Of a stretch of DNA of 64,000 nucleotides, positions 1 through 7,671 are shown one piece after another. Source of the DNA: UBA4416 sp964543545 (GTDB lineage Bacteria; Bacteroidota; Bacteroidia; B-17B0; Aurantibacillaceae); NCBI GenBank assembly GCA_964543545.1, contig CAZIYT010000001.1, forward strand, positions 1,302,001-1,366,000, given 5' to 3'. Below the pieces are notes generated by a model. That model worked only from the letters and a program-made list of their open reading frames with translations. It did not search any database and was not told where the DNA came from. Made by a program: the position numbers and the translations under genes. Positions within the stretch are counted from its first letter, which is position 1; each line of letters begins with the position of its first letter.

Positions 1-317
1 TGGCCGTTTTCTTCGCCTTCAAAAAAGAAATCGCCGCTGGCTTGTTCGCCCCACACTAGTCCGAATTTGGTGAGCAGCTGCAGCTTTGAGCGGTCGGATG
101 TTTTAATGGCTTCTCCCACGATCTGCTCGCTGAGGCCAAAGCCGTAGACAGGCGCTGTATCAATGGATGTGATGCCGTTGTCAATTGCTGCCTCGATGGC
201 TTCGATGGAATCTTTTTTTTCGTTTCCGCCCCACATGAACCCGCCGATGGCAAAGGTTCCAAGGGTTAGGGGAGAAACAGAAACCTGGCTGGTTCCGATG
301 TTGTGTTTTGTGATCAT
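1..317 (-). CDS. Aldo/keto reductase (partial, C-terminus beyond window)
   Basis: The first ~105 codons of an aldo/keto reductase; the rest lies beyond the left edge. The N-terminus shows the family pattern: a first strand ending LGTFAIGG, then DTAPVYGFGLSEQIVG, which carries the conserved Asp and catalytic Tyr of the TIM-barrel AKRs. These enzymes reduce carbonyls with NAD(P)H in the cytosol. The ATG at 317 is the only good start. The gene begins 25 bp after the stop of the Old Yellow Enzyme gene on the same strand, so the two are probably co-transcribed as an electrophile or carbonyl detoxification pair. Substrate cannot be told. Confidence 0.88.
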   Translation of the reverse strand, partial: MITKHNIGTSQVSVSPLTLGTFAIGGFMWGGNEKKDSIEAIEAAIDNGITSIDTAPVYGFGLSEQIVGEAIKTSDRSKLQLLTKFGLVWGEQASGDFFFEGEENG

Positions 318-342
318 GATGTATCGTGTTTAAATAATGGAT

Positions 343-1470
343 CTATAACGTAGTCGTTGTATGCTGCAATACTGTCGCTATGGGATAATCGGTATAACCT
401 TCTGCACCGCCGCCAAAGTAATTTGCAGGCTTGCCCGGATTCAGCGCCAGGTCGTTCTTCAGGCGGTAAGGCAGATCGGGGTTGGCAATAAAAGGCCTGC
501 CAAAGGCCACCAGGTCGGCCCATCCTTTTTCAAGGGCTTCTTCGGCGCGGGCTTTCGTATACTTCCCGGCATAGATCAGGGTTCCCCTGAAGGCAGCACG
601 GTAAGCCTCTTTAAACGCCACGGGCATCACAGGCGCATTGTCCCAGTCGGCCTCTGCAATATGGATATAGGCAATACCAATCTCATTTAAGAGTTTGGCG
701 GCAGCAAGGTACGTCTCTTCAGGGGTATCGTCCTGTGCGCCCATCAGCGTGGTGAGCGGTGCCTGGCGTACGCCCACGCGTTCCTTGCCAATGGCATCAG
801 CTACAGCTGTGGTTACTTCCTTCAAAAAGCGTAAGCGCTTCTCAATGCTTCCGCCATAGTCATCTGTGCGAAGGTTGGTTTGCGAATCAATAAACTGTTC
901 TATGAGGTATCCGTTGGCGCCATGCAGCTCCACGCCATCAAAGCCGGCTTCCATGGCATTTCTGGCAGCCTGCACATAATCCAGGATGATATCCTGTATT
1001 TCGGGAATGCTTAATTCGCGGGGCATGGAATGCTGCACCATTTCTCCGGCACCATTTCCCGGGCCTTTTCCTTCCGGATCGATGAATACCTTCACCCCTT
1101 GTGCGACGATGGCAGACGGAGCTACAGGCGCCTGTCCCTTTTCCTGCAGGGATACGTGCGACACACGGCCTACATGCCATAGCTGTGCAAACATAAGACC
1201 GCCCCGTTGGTGCACGGCATCGGTGACCTGTTTCCAGCCTGCGATCTGTTCTTTCGTAAAAATCCCCGGCGTCCAGGCATATCCCTGGCCCTGCCGGCTT
1301 ATTTGTGTGCCTTCGGAGATAATGAGGCCCGCACCGGCGCGCTGACTGTAATAATCAGCCATTAAGGCTGTGGCTACCTCGTTATTGCCGGCACGCGAAC
1401 GCGTCATCGGCGGCATAACGATCCTGTTTTTCAGGGGAAGATTTCCTAAGGTGTATGATTCGAAAAGCAT
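343..1470 (-). CDS. Old Yellow Enzyme family NADH:flavin oxidoreductase / alkene reductase
   Basis: A 375-residue FMN-dependent ene-reductase of the NemA/OYE family, which reduces activated C=C bonds (enones, maleimides, nitro compounds) with NAD(P)H in the cytosol. The TIM barrel is full length. Visible marks are PPMTRSRA near residue 20, ISEGTQIS near 51, AQLWHVGR at 95-102, the substrate-binding pair H183/N186 in HGANGYLIEQF, and the FMN-phosphate segment VAFGRPFIANPDLPYR near the C-terminus. It heads a two-gene unit with the downstream aldo/keto reductase. A palindrome TGTGA-N6-TCACA sits 56-71 bp upstream of the start, suggesting control by a Crp/Fnr-type factor. The exact substrate is unknown. 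Confidence 0.95.
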   Translation of the reverse strand: MLFESYTLGNLPLKNRIVMPPMTRSRAGNNEVATALMADYYSQRAGAGLIISEGTQISRQGQGYAWTPGIFTKEQIAGWKQVTDAVHQRGGLMFAQLWHVGRVSHVSLQEKGQAPVAPSAIVAQGVKVFIDPEGKGPGNGAGEMVQHSMPRELSIPEIQDIILDYVQAARNAMEAGFDGVELHGANGYLIEQFIDSQTNLRTDDYGGSIEKRLRFLKEVTTAVADAIGKERVGVRQAPLTTLMGAQDDTPEETYLAAAKLLNEIGIAYIHIAEADWDNAPVMPVAFKEAYRAAFRGTLIYAGKYTKARAEEALEKGWADLVAFGRPFIANPDLPYRLKNDLALNPGKPANYFGGGAEGYTDYPIATVLQHTTTTL

Positions 1471-1525
1471 AAGAATATGAATTTGATTGACGGGACAAAG
1501 GTCTGTGAACTCTCCCGATCCAACC

Positions 1526-1541
1526 TGTGATGTAGGTCACA
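1526..1541. promoter_or_regulatory. Crp/Fnr-like palindromic operator upstream of the OYE gene
   Basis: TGTGA TGTAGG TCACA is a perfect match to the Crp-type pattern TGTGA-N6-TCACA. Its centre lies 63 bp upstream of the OYE start codon. The inner part (TGAnnTAGGTCA) recurs in front of the YCII gene near 8590, next to a Crp/Fnr-family gene. Binding is inferred, not shown. Confidence 0.55.
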
Positions 1542-1650
1542 AGTTGCCGCCATGGTCCCCAGAACCATATCGCTTAACAAATTTTAGAGGTTTTAATGGT
1601 CGCTTCCCTGTTAATCTTACGTGGCTCTCTCTTTTTATACCCCATAGAAA

Positions 1651-1668
1651 TACCTGATCATACAGGTA
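1651..1668. promoter_or_regulatory. Inverted repeat TACCTG-N6-CAGGTA upstream of the cytochrome lipoprotein
   Basis: Two perfect 6-bp half sites separated by six bases, about 107 bp upstream of the start at 1775. The symmetry and spacing resemble an operator for a dimeric helix-turn-helix protein. There is no independent support. The rest of 1471-1774 holds only the Crp-like box at 1526 and AT-rich DNA. Confidence 0.3.
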
Positions 1669-1774
1669 GAAATATCCGATTTTGAGGCCTTTGCTGGACT
1701 ATTGCTTTTTATTGCAATACATTCGTATCAGCATCGGAATTAGTTCACATTATATAAACGAAAACCAGCCCGTT

Positions 1775-3169
1775 ATGAGAACTCCCCTTCTTTCAAGCGC
1801 TATGACAACCCTGGTTGTCATAGCGCTTGCTGGTTACGGTTGTAGCGGCAACGGAAAAGCAAAAGAGGACGATGCAAAAGCGGAGGCCTCATCGCCAAAT
1901 GGGGCTTTTCAAGATCATCGCGACTCGGTACCTTCAAGCGCTCAATATGCTTATCCGCTTTTTGTGCTGAGCCACGATTACCCGGCCACGCTCAGAACCG
2001 TGGAGAACCCTTCCTGGCAACAGGTGTTGAAAGGACAGAAGATCTCTTCCGCCAATGTATTTGCTTACATGGATTGCCTGAAAAGCTATATCGCCCCCCA
2101 TTTATTGCCTTTTTTTACCAGCAACGCCACCTGGAATGCCGCCAGCAACGGCTGGTTCCATGAGCCCTGGATGGGAGCCGAAAGGGAAGCCATCCTGGGA
2201 ACTTACCAGGGAAATGGAAATCCTGCCAACATGTTTAAGTCACTGACGGAAGACGAATCCGGCTACGTGCTTACCCTCTATGATTCTACGGCCGCGTATA
2301 CGGTGGGTCAGATCTGGGGCAAGACGGGGCAGAGTGTCAACCTCGTGAATGATGCCGCGCAATTCAAGGAAGGCAGTGTGATTGTGAAGCTCGCGTTTTC
2401 AAACATCAATTACCCGAACTGGCCCGTGATGAAAGGCGCACAGGTGTTTACAGTCTATGATACCGTTCCGACCAAGGAAAATCCGGCAAAGGGATACCAG
2501 CTTCGTAATGTCAGCTTTTTTCAAATGGACGTGATTGTCAAAGACAGCAAAACGGCTCCTGAAACGGGCTGGGTCTATTCGACCTTCGTTTATGATTCGG
2601 CGGGCGTAGGATCTACCTGGGAAAAAATGGTGCCTCTGGGTGCCATGTGGGGCAATGATCCCGGTGTCAATAGCCCTATTACTCCTCCTTTCCCTCCTTT
2701 GTATGAAACGGTCATCAACCCGAAGGCCCCCTTTTACAGCACGGAAACCTTAGGCTGGGGCGGTCGCCTCAGCGGCCCGAATGACGGCGCCGTGGTACAG
2801 GAAGCTTTCGACATCAACACCCGCCAGAAATACACAAACCTCGCCTTATCATCCTGTATGAGCTGCCACAGCCCGGCGCAGGATAATTTTAATTCCTTTC
2901 TTCTGCCTGCACCCTTTCCGGGGGATACGTTTTTTGTGTATACACCCGGCAGCAAGAACTGGGACCTCTGGTTCAGAAACGATCCCGGGCATGTGGCCTT
3001 CGATAAAGGCCAGGCAGCCATGGATTACGACATGGTGATGGCTTTTAAGTCTGTCCCTAATTTCAAGGCCTCACAACCGTCGAACTCACAAAGCAAGCTC
3101 CTCACAAGCAACCTGAATGCTGTCAAAAAATTCAGAAGGCATAATACCAAAAGTAAATTCTGGCATTAA
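1775..3169 (+). CDS. Cytochrome c family lipoprotein
   Basis: A 464-residue exported protein. The start at 1775 gives a lipoprotein signal (MRTPLLSSAM then a hydrophobic run and lipobox AGYGC), whereas an upstream ATG at 1682 would add 31 residues and bury the signal. A single haem c attachment motif, CMSCH, lies at residues 361-365; no second CxxCH is seen. The rest is rich in Trp and Tyr and resembles periplasmic 'cytochrome c family' proteins of Bacteroidota with no assigned substrate. It probably sits on the outer leaflet of the inner membrane or in the outer membrane as a lipid-anchored electron carrier. It is monocistronic, with an inverted repeat upstream. Confidence 0.8.
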   Translation: MRTPLLSSAMTTLVVIALAGYGCSGNGKAKEDDAKAEASSPNGAFQDHRDSVPSSAQYAYPLFVLSHDYPATLRTVENPSWQQVLKGQKISSANVFAYMDCLKSYIAPHLLPFFTSNATWNAASNGWFHEPWMGAEREAILGTYQGNGNPANMFKSLTEDESGYVLTLYDSTAAYTVGQIWGKTGQSVNLVNDAAQFKEGSVIVKLAFSNINYPNWPVMKGAQVFTVYDTVPTKENPAKGYQLRNVSFFQMDVIVKDSKTAPETGWVYSTFVYDSAGVGSTWEKMVPLGAMWGNDPGVNSPITPPFPPLYETVINPKAPFYSTETLGWGGRLSGPNDGAVVQEAFDINTRQKYTNLALSSCMSCHSPAQDNFNSFLLPAPFPGDTFFVYTPGSKNWDLWFRNDPGHVAFDKGQAAMDYDMVMAFKSVPNFKASQPSNSQSKLLTSNLNAVKKFRRHNTKSKFWH

Positions 3170-3215
3170 ACCTAAGTTGACGCGTCCTTTGGATTTCCGG
3201 AAATTATTCTGAAAT

Positions 3216-3329
3216 TTTTGGGCGTGCCCGCGAAAAGCGGTCAGGCTATCACTCCAATCTTCTACTCCCACTTCGACTCCGCTCAGTGTCCGTAAAAGGA
3301 TTTTCGTTCTATCCTTCACGCGGGTTTGA
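3216..3329. repeat. Intergenic repeat of the 'TTGGGCGTGYCC' type
   Basis: This non-coding stretch starts TTTTTGGGCGTGCCC and runs through CTTCGACTCCGCTCAGTG and TTTTCGTTCTATCCTTCACG. The head matches the start of another intergenic segment near 34852 (TTTGGGCGTGTCCC), and the CTTCGACT.CGCTCAGT core matches the repeats at 13741-14055. It looks like a dispersed, decayed intergenic repeat family. It fills most of the 382-bp gap between 3169 and 3552; the remainder is AT-rich and contains the promoter at 3501. Confidence 0.5.
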
Positions 3330-3500
3330 CGCAGGCGATAAGTGACGTTCAATGGAGTGGTTGATGCCGGCGTATGTCCAAAAATCAAACCGTAATCAGA
3401 AATCTTCTTAAGCTTGATCTGATGATCTTATTTTTAACGTTTTCAAAACGAATTACTTAGAGTTTATTTCGCCAAAACGAATCATTTTTTTTCATCATCT

Positions 3501-3526
3501 TGTCACAAAATGGCCCCTATCCGGTC
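3501..3526 (+). promoter_or_regulatory. Putative ECF41-type promoter (TGTCACA-N15-GGTC)
   Basis: TGTCACA at 3501-3507 and (C)GGTC ending at 3526 resemble the published ECF41 target promoter (TGTCACA in the -35 region, CGTC in the -10 region). It stands 26 bp upstream of the AhpD-like gene, whose neighbour encodes an ECF41-type sigma factor. The one deviation is GGTC for CGTC. Its position also rules out the upstream in-frame start at 3510. Confidence 0.6.
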
Positions 3527-3551
3527 TTTATATAAATTAAAATCAAAGATC

Positions 3552-4118
3552 ATGGATACACCTTTTTTAGCGCCTATTGAAAAGCCTAAAGGCTTAATGT
3601 GGAAATTAGTTTATGCCTACTCCCGCAAGAAATTCGGGAAAGTGATGACACCCTTAAAAGTGATGGCTGCCCGGATGCCGCTGGCTTTCGGCACCTTTTC
3701 GGGGAAGATCGGCCAGCTGGACGAAAAGCTGGCGCTGCCTGCAGAAACCGTGATGCTCGTCCGCCAGAAAGTAGCGGAGATCAATGTATGCCTTTTCTGC
3801 ATCGACATTGGCCGCTCACGCACGATTGTCTCCTCCATGAACCAGGCGAAATTCGATGAGCTGCACGAGTACCAAAACAGCAAACATTTCTCCGAAAAAG
3901 AGAAAGTGCTGCTGGACTTCGTCACCATGCTTGCCCGCGACCGGAAGATGGATCAGGCCATGTTCAACAAGCTGGGAATACATTATGATGAGCGCGCAAT
4001 CTGTGAGATCATCTGGATTACCGCTACCGAGTTTTATTATAATATCGGGAACATCGGGCTGAACATCCACTCCGATATGCTGTGTGATATCGCGAAGATG
4101 CGGGGCAATAAGGGATAG
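3552..4118 (+). CDS. Carboxymuconolactone decarboxylase / AhpD-like protein
   Basis: A 188-residue protein of the AhpD-like (CMD) fold, all-helical, with the redox motif C80-L-F-C83. Family members use CxxCxxxH for peroxidase or disulfide chemistry; here the His position (residue 87) is Gly (CLFCIDIG), so classic AhpD proton relay is doubtful. The start at 3552 is chosen because the upstream start overlaps the ECF41-like promoter. The gene lies 63 bp before an ECF41 sigma gene. ECF41 factors are typically linked to 'COE' genes (carboxymuconolactone decarboxylase, oxidoreductase, epimerase), and this is the C type. It is likely the main target of that sigma factor. Confidence 0.85.
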   Translation: MDTPFLAPIEKPKGLMWKLVYAYSRKKFGKVMTPLKVMAARMPLAFGTFSGKIGQLDEKLALPAETVMLVRQKVAEINVCLFCIDIGRSRTIVSSMNQAKFDELHEYQNSKHFSEKEKVLLDFVTMLARDRKMDQAMFNKLGIHYDERAICEIIWITATEFYYNIGNIGLNIHSDMLCDIAKMRGNKG

Positions 4119-4181
4119 ACTGATTTTTTATAACAGGCGCCGTTTTTTGAAAGTATTTTCAGAAATTTGCGCCTGTTACTT

Positions 4182-5033
4182 ATGGAGCTCAACACGGACA
4201 TCCTCTCTCTTCGGCCTTACCTCTTCGGGATGGCTTATAACATGCTTGCCATCGTGGAGGAGGCGGAGGACATCGTCCAGGATGTGTATGAAAGATACTT
4301 ATCCGTAAAAGAAGTGAGGGAGCCGAAAGCTTATCTGGGGCGTATGGTGCTTAACCGCAGCATCGACCGGCTGAACGAGCTGAAGCAGCAACGGGAAAAT
4401 TACAAAGGGCACTGGCTGCCGGAGCCTTACCTCACTTTCGAGCCCGACGCAACACCAACGGTGGAATACGGATTGCTGGTTCTGTTGGAGCGCTTGAATC
4501 CGTCGGAGCGCGCCGTGTTTATCCTTCGGGAAAGTTTTTCGGAAGAGTACCATGCGATTGCAGAGCTCACCGGATTTTCTGCAGAACATTGCCGGCAGCT
4601 CCTGCACCGCGCGCATGAAAAGCTGGAACGGAATAGCTCACACCTGGTTGATCCTACAAAACGGCTTGAGCTGACCGAAGCCTTTCTCTATGCCCTGCAC
4701 AGCAGGGATCTGAACACGCTCGGCCAGTTGCTCCGCAACGACATCGCCTTGTTCAACGATGGTGGAGGCAAGCGGGCGGCTGCGCTCAAGCCTTTATTCG
4801 GCTTGCAGAAGGTGCTGAAATTCCTGGATGGCGTGATGTCGCTTCCCGAAAGCCAGGAAGATTTCGAATACAGGGCCGCTTATGTAAACGGATCTCCCTG
4901 CGCGCTCATCTTCCGCCGCTCAACCGGGGAGCTGGACTCGATGCAGTACGTGGAGTCGGAAGACGATGCAACCATCACCTGCCTGCTCTATGTGCGGAAC
5001 CCGGATAAGCTGAAGGTTCGGGACGGTTTCTGA
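4182..5033 (+). CDS. ECF41-type RNA polymerase sigma factor with C-terminal SnoaL-like domain
   Basis: A 283-residue sigma-70 factor. Region 2 is at the N-terminus (LRPYLFGMAYNML, EAEDIVQDVYERYL); region 4 follows (NPSERAVFILRE and the helix-turn-helix ending AEHCRQLLHRAHEKLE). About 110 residues of NTF2/SnoaL-like extension follow. Three group-defining motifs are present: WLPEP (78-82) in the linker, DGGGK (193-197) in the extension and NPDKL (273-277) near the end. In ECF41 factors this fused domain replaces an anti-sigma factor and tunes activity. The ATG at 4182 is preferred over an in-frame TTG at 4167. The adjacent AhpD-like gene with a TGTCACA promoter fits the known target arrangement. 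The inducing signal is unknown. Confidence 0.92.
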   Translation: MELNTDILSLRPYLFGMAYNMLAIVEEAEDIVQDVYERYLSVKEVREPKAYLGRMVLNRSIDRLNELKQQRENYKGHWLPEPYLTFEPDATPTVEYGLLVLLERLNPSERAVFILRESFSEEYHAIAELTGFSAEHCRQLLHRAHEKLERNSSHLVDPTKRLELTEAFLYALHSRDLNTLGQLLRNDIALFNDGGGKRAAALKPLFGLQKVLKFLDGVMSLPESQEDFEYRAAYVNGSPCALIFRRSTGELDSMQYVESEDDATITCLLYVRNPDKLKVRDGF

Positions 5034-5126
5034 AAGCCCTGAAAGGGAGTGAAGGGTTTACCTGCCTCATCATGCCATTGTCTATGCAACTCTCCTGCTT
5101 AAACGGATGAAGTTACACAGCCGCAA

Positions 5127-5555
5127 TTAATTCAGCGCTTTTTTAAGCTTATCGAGGTAAGCCGTCCAGCCGGCCGAGCAATTGCTATAACATTCTATCT
5201 GGGGCACCAGGCCTTCGTGTGTAAAAGTAAGGATGGTTTTATCCTTGTCGGCCGACAGATCAAAACGGATGTGAGTGCCGTTCCATTCTTCAGGATCACT
5301 CAAAAAAGTGAGCTTACTGGCTGTTACCTCCCATACTACTTTTTTGCCGGGAATGACTTCTACCAGCTTTTGTTTTGAATAATGAACGCCTCCTCCGGCT
5401 TTAAATGTAAACTCGTCGTTTAGGTTCCGGCTCTCGCCTTTGATGGTTTCCTCGTATACGCCAGACCACCATTGTTTGATGTCCAGCAGAAGGTCAAAAA
5501 CCTCCTCCGGGCTTTTGGATGTTTTAAATGTATAACTGAAGTTTTCTTGTTTCAT
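5127..5555 (-). CDS. SRPBCC (AHSA1-like START-fold) domain protein
   Basis: A 142-residue single-domain protein of the AHSA1/CalC branch of the START-like fold, a hydrophobic-cavity domain seen in ligand-binding and stress proteins. Visible marks are SPEEVFDLLLDIKQWW near the start, IPGKKVVWEVTASKLTF in the middle and LTFTHEGLVP followed by a C-terminal helix with two cysteines (ECYSNCSAGW). The ATG at 5555 (MKQENFSYTF) is chosen over a longer frame from 5615 because the domain begins there. A close paralog lies immediately upstream on the same strand. The ligand is unknown. Confidence 0.85.
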   Translation of the reverse strand: MKQENFSYTFKTSKSPEEVFDLLLDIKQWWSGVYEETIKGESRNLNDEFTFKAGGGVHYSKQKLVEVIPGKKVVWEVTASKLTFLSDPEEWNGTHIRFDLSADKDKTILTFTHEGLVPQIECYSNCSAGWTAYLDKLKKALN

Positions 5556-5671
5556 GGTGTTTTTTTTAAGATTAAAAAATAATAGGGCATAAGAATGATC
5601 AACCGGGCGAAGCATGAAATCGACAGGCTAAACCTGGTAGATCACATCTTGTGCTGTACCCGGGATGGTTG

Positions 5672-6274
5672 CTATTTATCCGGCAGTCCCCACTTTTCGA
5701 TCAGCTCCCGGTTAAGGTCGTTTTCTTTGGTGTTTGGTTTGCCTTTGCCGCTTATGATCAGGTTTTTTAAGCTTCCCTGGATGTAGCTGCTCCAGGCATC
5801 CTGGCAGACGCTGTAGCATTCATATGCAGGAACCAGGCCTAGCTGGGTAAATTTCAGTTGGGTTTTTCCATCTTTTTCCGAGATCTCAAAGACCATGTGA
5901 TTTCCCTTCCATTCATTTTTGTCCTGCGTAAAGTTGAACTGGTTTTCCAACACCTGCCACACTACTTTTTTTCCCGGAACAGATTCAATGATTTTCAGCT
6001 TACAGATGTGCACATCCTTGTAGTTATAAATGAATTCATCATTCAGCTGTTCGGTATTGCCCCGAATGTTTTCGCTCCACCAGTCCCTCACATGATTGAT
6101 GGCCTTAAACACATCTGCCGGTGACTGATCTACTGTAATGCTTGTTGTGAAATTTGTATTTTCCATGGTGTTTATGTTTTGATGGTTTGTTTTTTGATGA
6201 AATGTCCTGCCCGGAGGAAGAAAGCTGCAAAGCAGGACTATGCCTGCGGAGATTATTACTACCTGTGTTTTCAT
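5672..6274 (-). CDS. SRPBCC domain protein, paralog, with possible N-terminal signal sequence
   Basis: The C-terminal ~165 residues are an AHSA1-like SRPBCC domain clearly related to the downstream gene (shared DVFKAINHVRDWW-type helix, VPGKKVVWQV, LGLVPAYECYSVC). From the ATG at 6274 the product is 200 residues with a hydrophobic leader (MKTQVVIISAGIVLLCSFLP) and an LLC lipobox-like site; from the internal ATG at 6166 it is a plain cytosolic domain of 164 residues. The 6274 start overlaps the stop of the DHFR remnant by 4 bp (ATGA), arguing for it. The 6166 start has a leader (AAACACCATG) matching that of the paralog, arguing the other way. The pair is probably a tandem duplication. Confidence 0.78.
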   Translation of the reverse strand: MKTQVVIISAGIVLLCSFLPPGRTFHQKTNHQNINTMENTNFTTSITVDQSPADVFKAINHVRDWWSENIRGNTEQLNDEFIYNYKDVHICKLKIIESVPGKKVVWQVLENQFNFTQDKNEWKGNHMVFEISEKDGKTQLKFTQLGLVPAYECYSVCQDAWSSYIQGSLKNLIISGKGKPNTKENDLNRELIEKWGLPDK

Positions 6275-6486
6275 GTTTTGTCTGCTAAATTACTGTAACG
6301 AAGTAAAACAACGCCATCGGCGTAGGATGTGGTTTCCAAAAGAGAAAGCCGGTGAGGAGCAAGCTCCTCAGCCCGCCTGGAATAAGAGTGGCGGACGTGC
6401 TGTGTGAAAAAATCAAGACTGCCGTCCTTGGTGGCTACATAGCCATCCAGCGACAGCCATTCTTCTATAATCAGTTTACGTTTCAT
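6271..6486 (-). pseudogene. Dihydrofolate reductase-family (RibD C-terminal-like) gene with internal in-frame deletion
   Basis: A 71-codon frame whose two halves look like opposite ends of a ~180-residue DHFR-family protein. Residues 1-35 (KLIIEEWLSLDGYVATKDG, then LDFFTQHVR) are the family N-terminus. Residues from ~42 (HRLSLLETTSYADGVVLLRY) match the family's C-terminal strands (typically ending NGVVLLRY). The central ~100 residues, including most of the nucleotide site, are absent. The reading frame is preserved, so the lesion is a deletion and not a frameshift. It overlaps the next gene by 4 bp. It cannot be an active reductase; a short product might still be made. Confidence 0.7.
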
Positions 6487-6562
6487 GAACTCCCTGTTTG
6501 ATATGTCAAAATTACTGTCCTGAATGCCTTTTCCGGATGTGTAAATCAGACAATATAAAGGG

Positions 6563-6593
6563 TTGATTTGGACATTTGATTTTTTTACCTTTG
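6563..6593 (+). promoter_or_regulatory. Bacteroidota-type promoter for the GlxA-like regulator
   Basis: A TTG at 6563-6565 and TACCTTTG at 6586-6593 are spaced 20 bp apart, matching the Bacteroidota pattern TTTG / TAnnTTTG. The gene start at 6609 is only 15 bp beyond the -7 box, so the leader would be very short. It is divergent from the DHFR remnant. Confidence 0.5.
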
Positions 6594-6608
6594 ATAAAAA
6601 TCCGGCTC

Positions 6609-7601
6609 ATGAAGCACATCACCATTATTATACCCGACGGGCAGGTAAACATGGGAACCATCGCAACCATCGTTGGCGTCTTTGAGATGTTTACGGAGGC
6701 AAATTCCTATTGGCAAAAAAACGGGAAAGAGTTGAAATACACGATCCAGACGGCGGGCGTATCCGCGAAAGTCGATTTTAGTAAAGGCATGATCTCCCTG
6801 CAACCGGAGGTCAGCATTTCTGCGATTGAGAAAACAGACCTTGTCATTGTTCCGCCGTCGGGCATTCGCAATAGCATAAACATAGAAAAAGGGAATAAGG
6901 CGATTGTCAGCTGGATCGAAAAACAATACAAGCTCGGCGCAGAGGTCGCCAGTATGTGCTCAGGCATCTTTATGCTTGCGGCTTCAGGAGTGCTCGAGGG
7001 CAAAATATGCTCCACCCACTGGGCGCATGCAGATACGTTCCGCAACGCTTTCCCCGGCATTCAGATGAAAGAAGAAAAGCTGCTGACAGATGAAGCCGGA
7101 ATTTATACCAATGGCGGAGCCTATTCGTTTTTAAACCTTGTGATTTACCTCATCGAAAAATATTACGATAAAGAAACGGCGGTATATTGCTCCAAAATGT
7201 TCCAGGTAGATATCGACAGGCATACACAGTCTTCCTTCGCTATATTTTCCGGCCAAAAGAAGCATAACGACGAAGCCATCCTTGAAGCGCAAAGCTATAT
7301 CGAAAAACACTACCAGGACAAAATTTCCATTGAATTTTTGTCCGGTAAGTTCAATATCGGCCGAAGGAATTTTGACAGAAGGTTTATCAGGGCAACCGGT
7401 GTTACACCATTGGATTATCTGCAACGGGTAAAAATTGAGGTGGCAAAAAAGTCGTTTGAAAGCACCCGCAAAACGGTAAATGAAGTGATGTACGATGTTG
7501 GATATAACGATACCAAGGCATTCCGGGAAGTGTTCAGCAGGATTACCGGCGTATCACCGGTTGACTATAAATCCAAATTCAACCGGGGTTATATGAGTTA
7601 G
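6609..7601 (+). CDS. GlxA-family transcriptional regulator (DJ-1/PfpI domain + AraC HTH)
   Basis: A 330-residue regulator. Residues ~1-200 are a DJ-1/PfpI glutamine-amidotransferase-like domain, with the nucleophile-elbow segment ASMCSGIFMLAASG and TNGGAYSFLNLVIYLIEKYY. Residues ~225-325 are a double helix-turn-helix AraC domain (ISIEFLSGKFNIGRRNFDRR and VNEVMYDVGYNDTKAFREVF). Such proteins activate metabolic genes on sensing small molecules. The start at 6609 (MKHITIIIPDG) aligns with the family; an upstream in-frame start would overlap the promoter. It is divergent to the SRPBCC/DHFR-remnant group and could control it. The effector is unknown. Confidence 0.9.
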   Translation: MKHITIIIPDGQVNMGTIATIVGVFEMFTEANSYWQKNGKELKYTIQTAGVSAKVDFSKGMISLQPEVSISAIEKTDLVIVPPSGIRNSINIEKGNKAIVSWIEKQYKLGAEVASMCSGIFMLAASGVLEGKICSTHWAHADTFRNAFPGIQMKEEKLLTDEAGIYTNGGAYSFLNLVIYLIEKYYDKETAVYCSKMFQVDIDRHTQSSFAIFSGQKKHNDEAILEAQSYIEKHYQDKISIEFLSGKFNIGRRNFDRRFIRATGVTPLDYLQRVKIEVAKKSFESTRKTVNEVMYDVGYNDTKAFREVFSRITGVSPVDYKSKFNRGYMS

Positions 7602-7671
7602 GAGCTTATGCAAGCGCGGGATGTGTAACGCTTTCTTTTCTGATGTCGGCCGTCCTTATCTGCACAATGAT

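Noticed and set aside
3086..3388. Minus-strand frame of ~100 codons across the end of the cytochrome gene and the repeat
   Set aside because: Overlaps the end of a real gene and consists mainly of repeat DNA.
4167..4181. Longer start for the ECF41 sigma factor at TTG 4167
   Set aside because: An ATG 15 bp later begins exactly at the domain, and TTG adds only hydrophobic residues.
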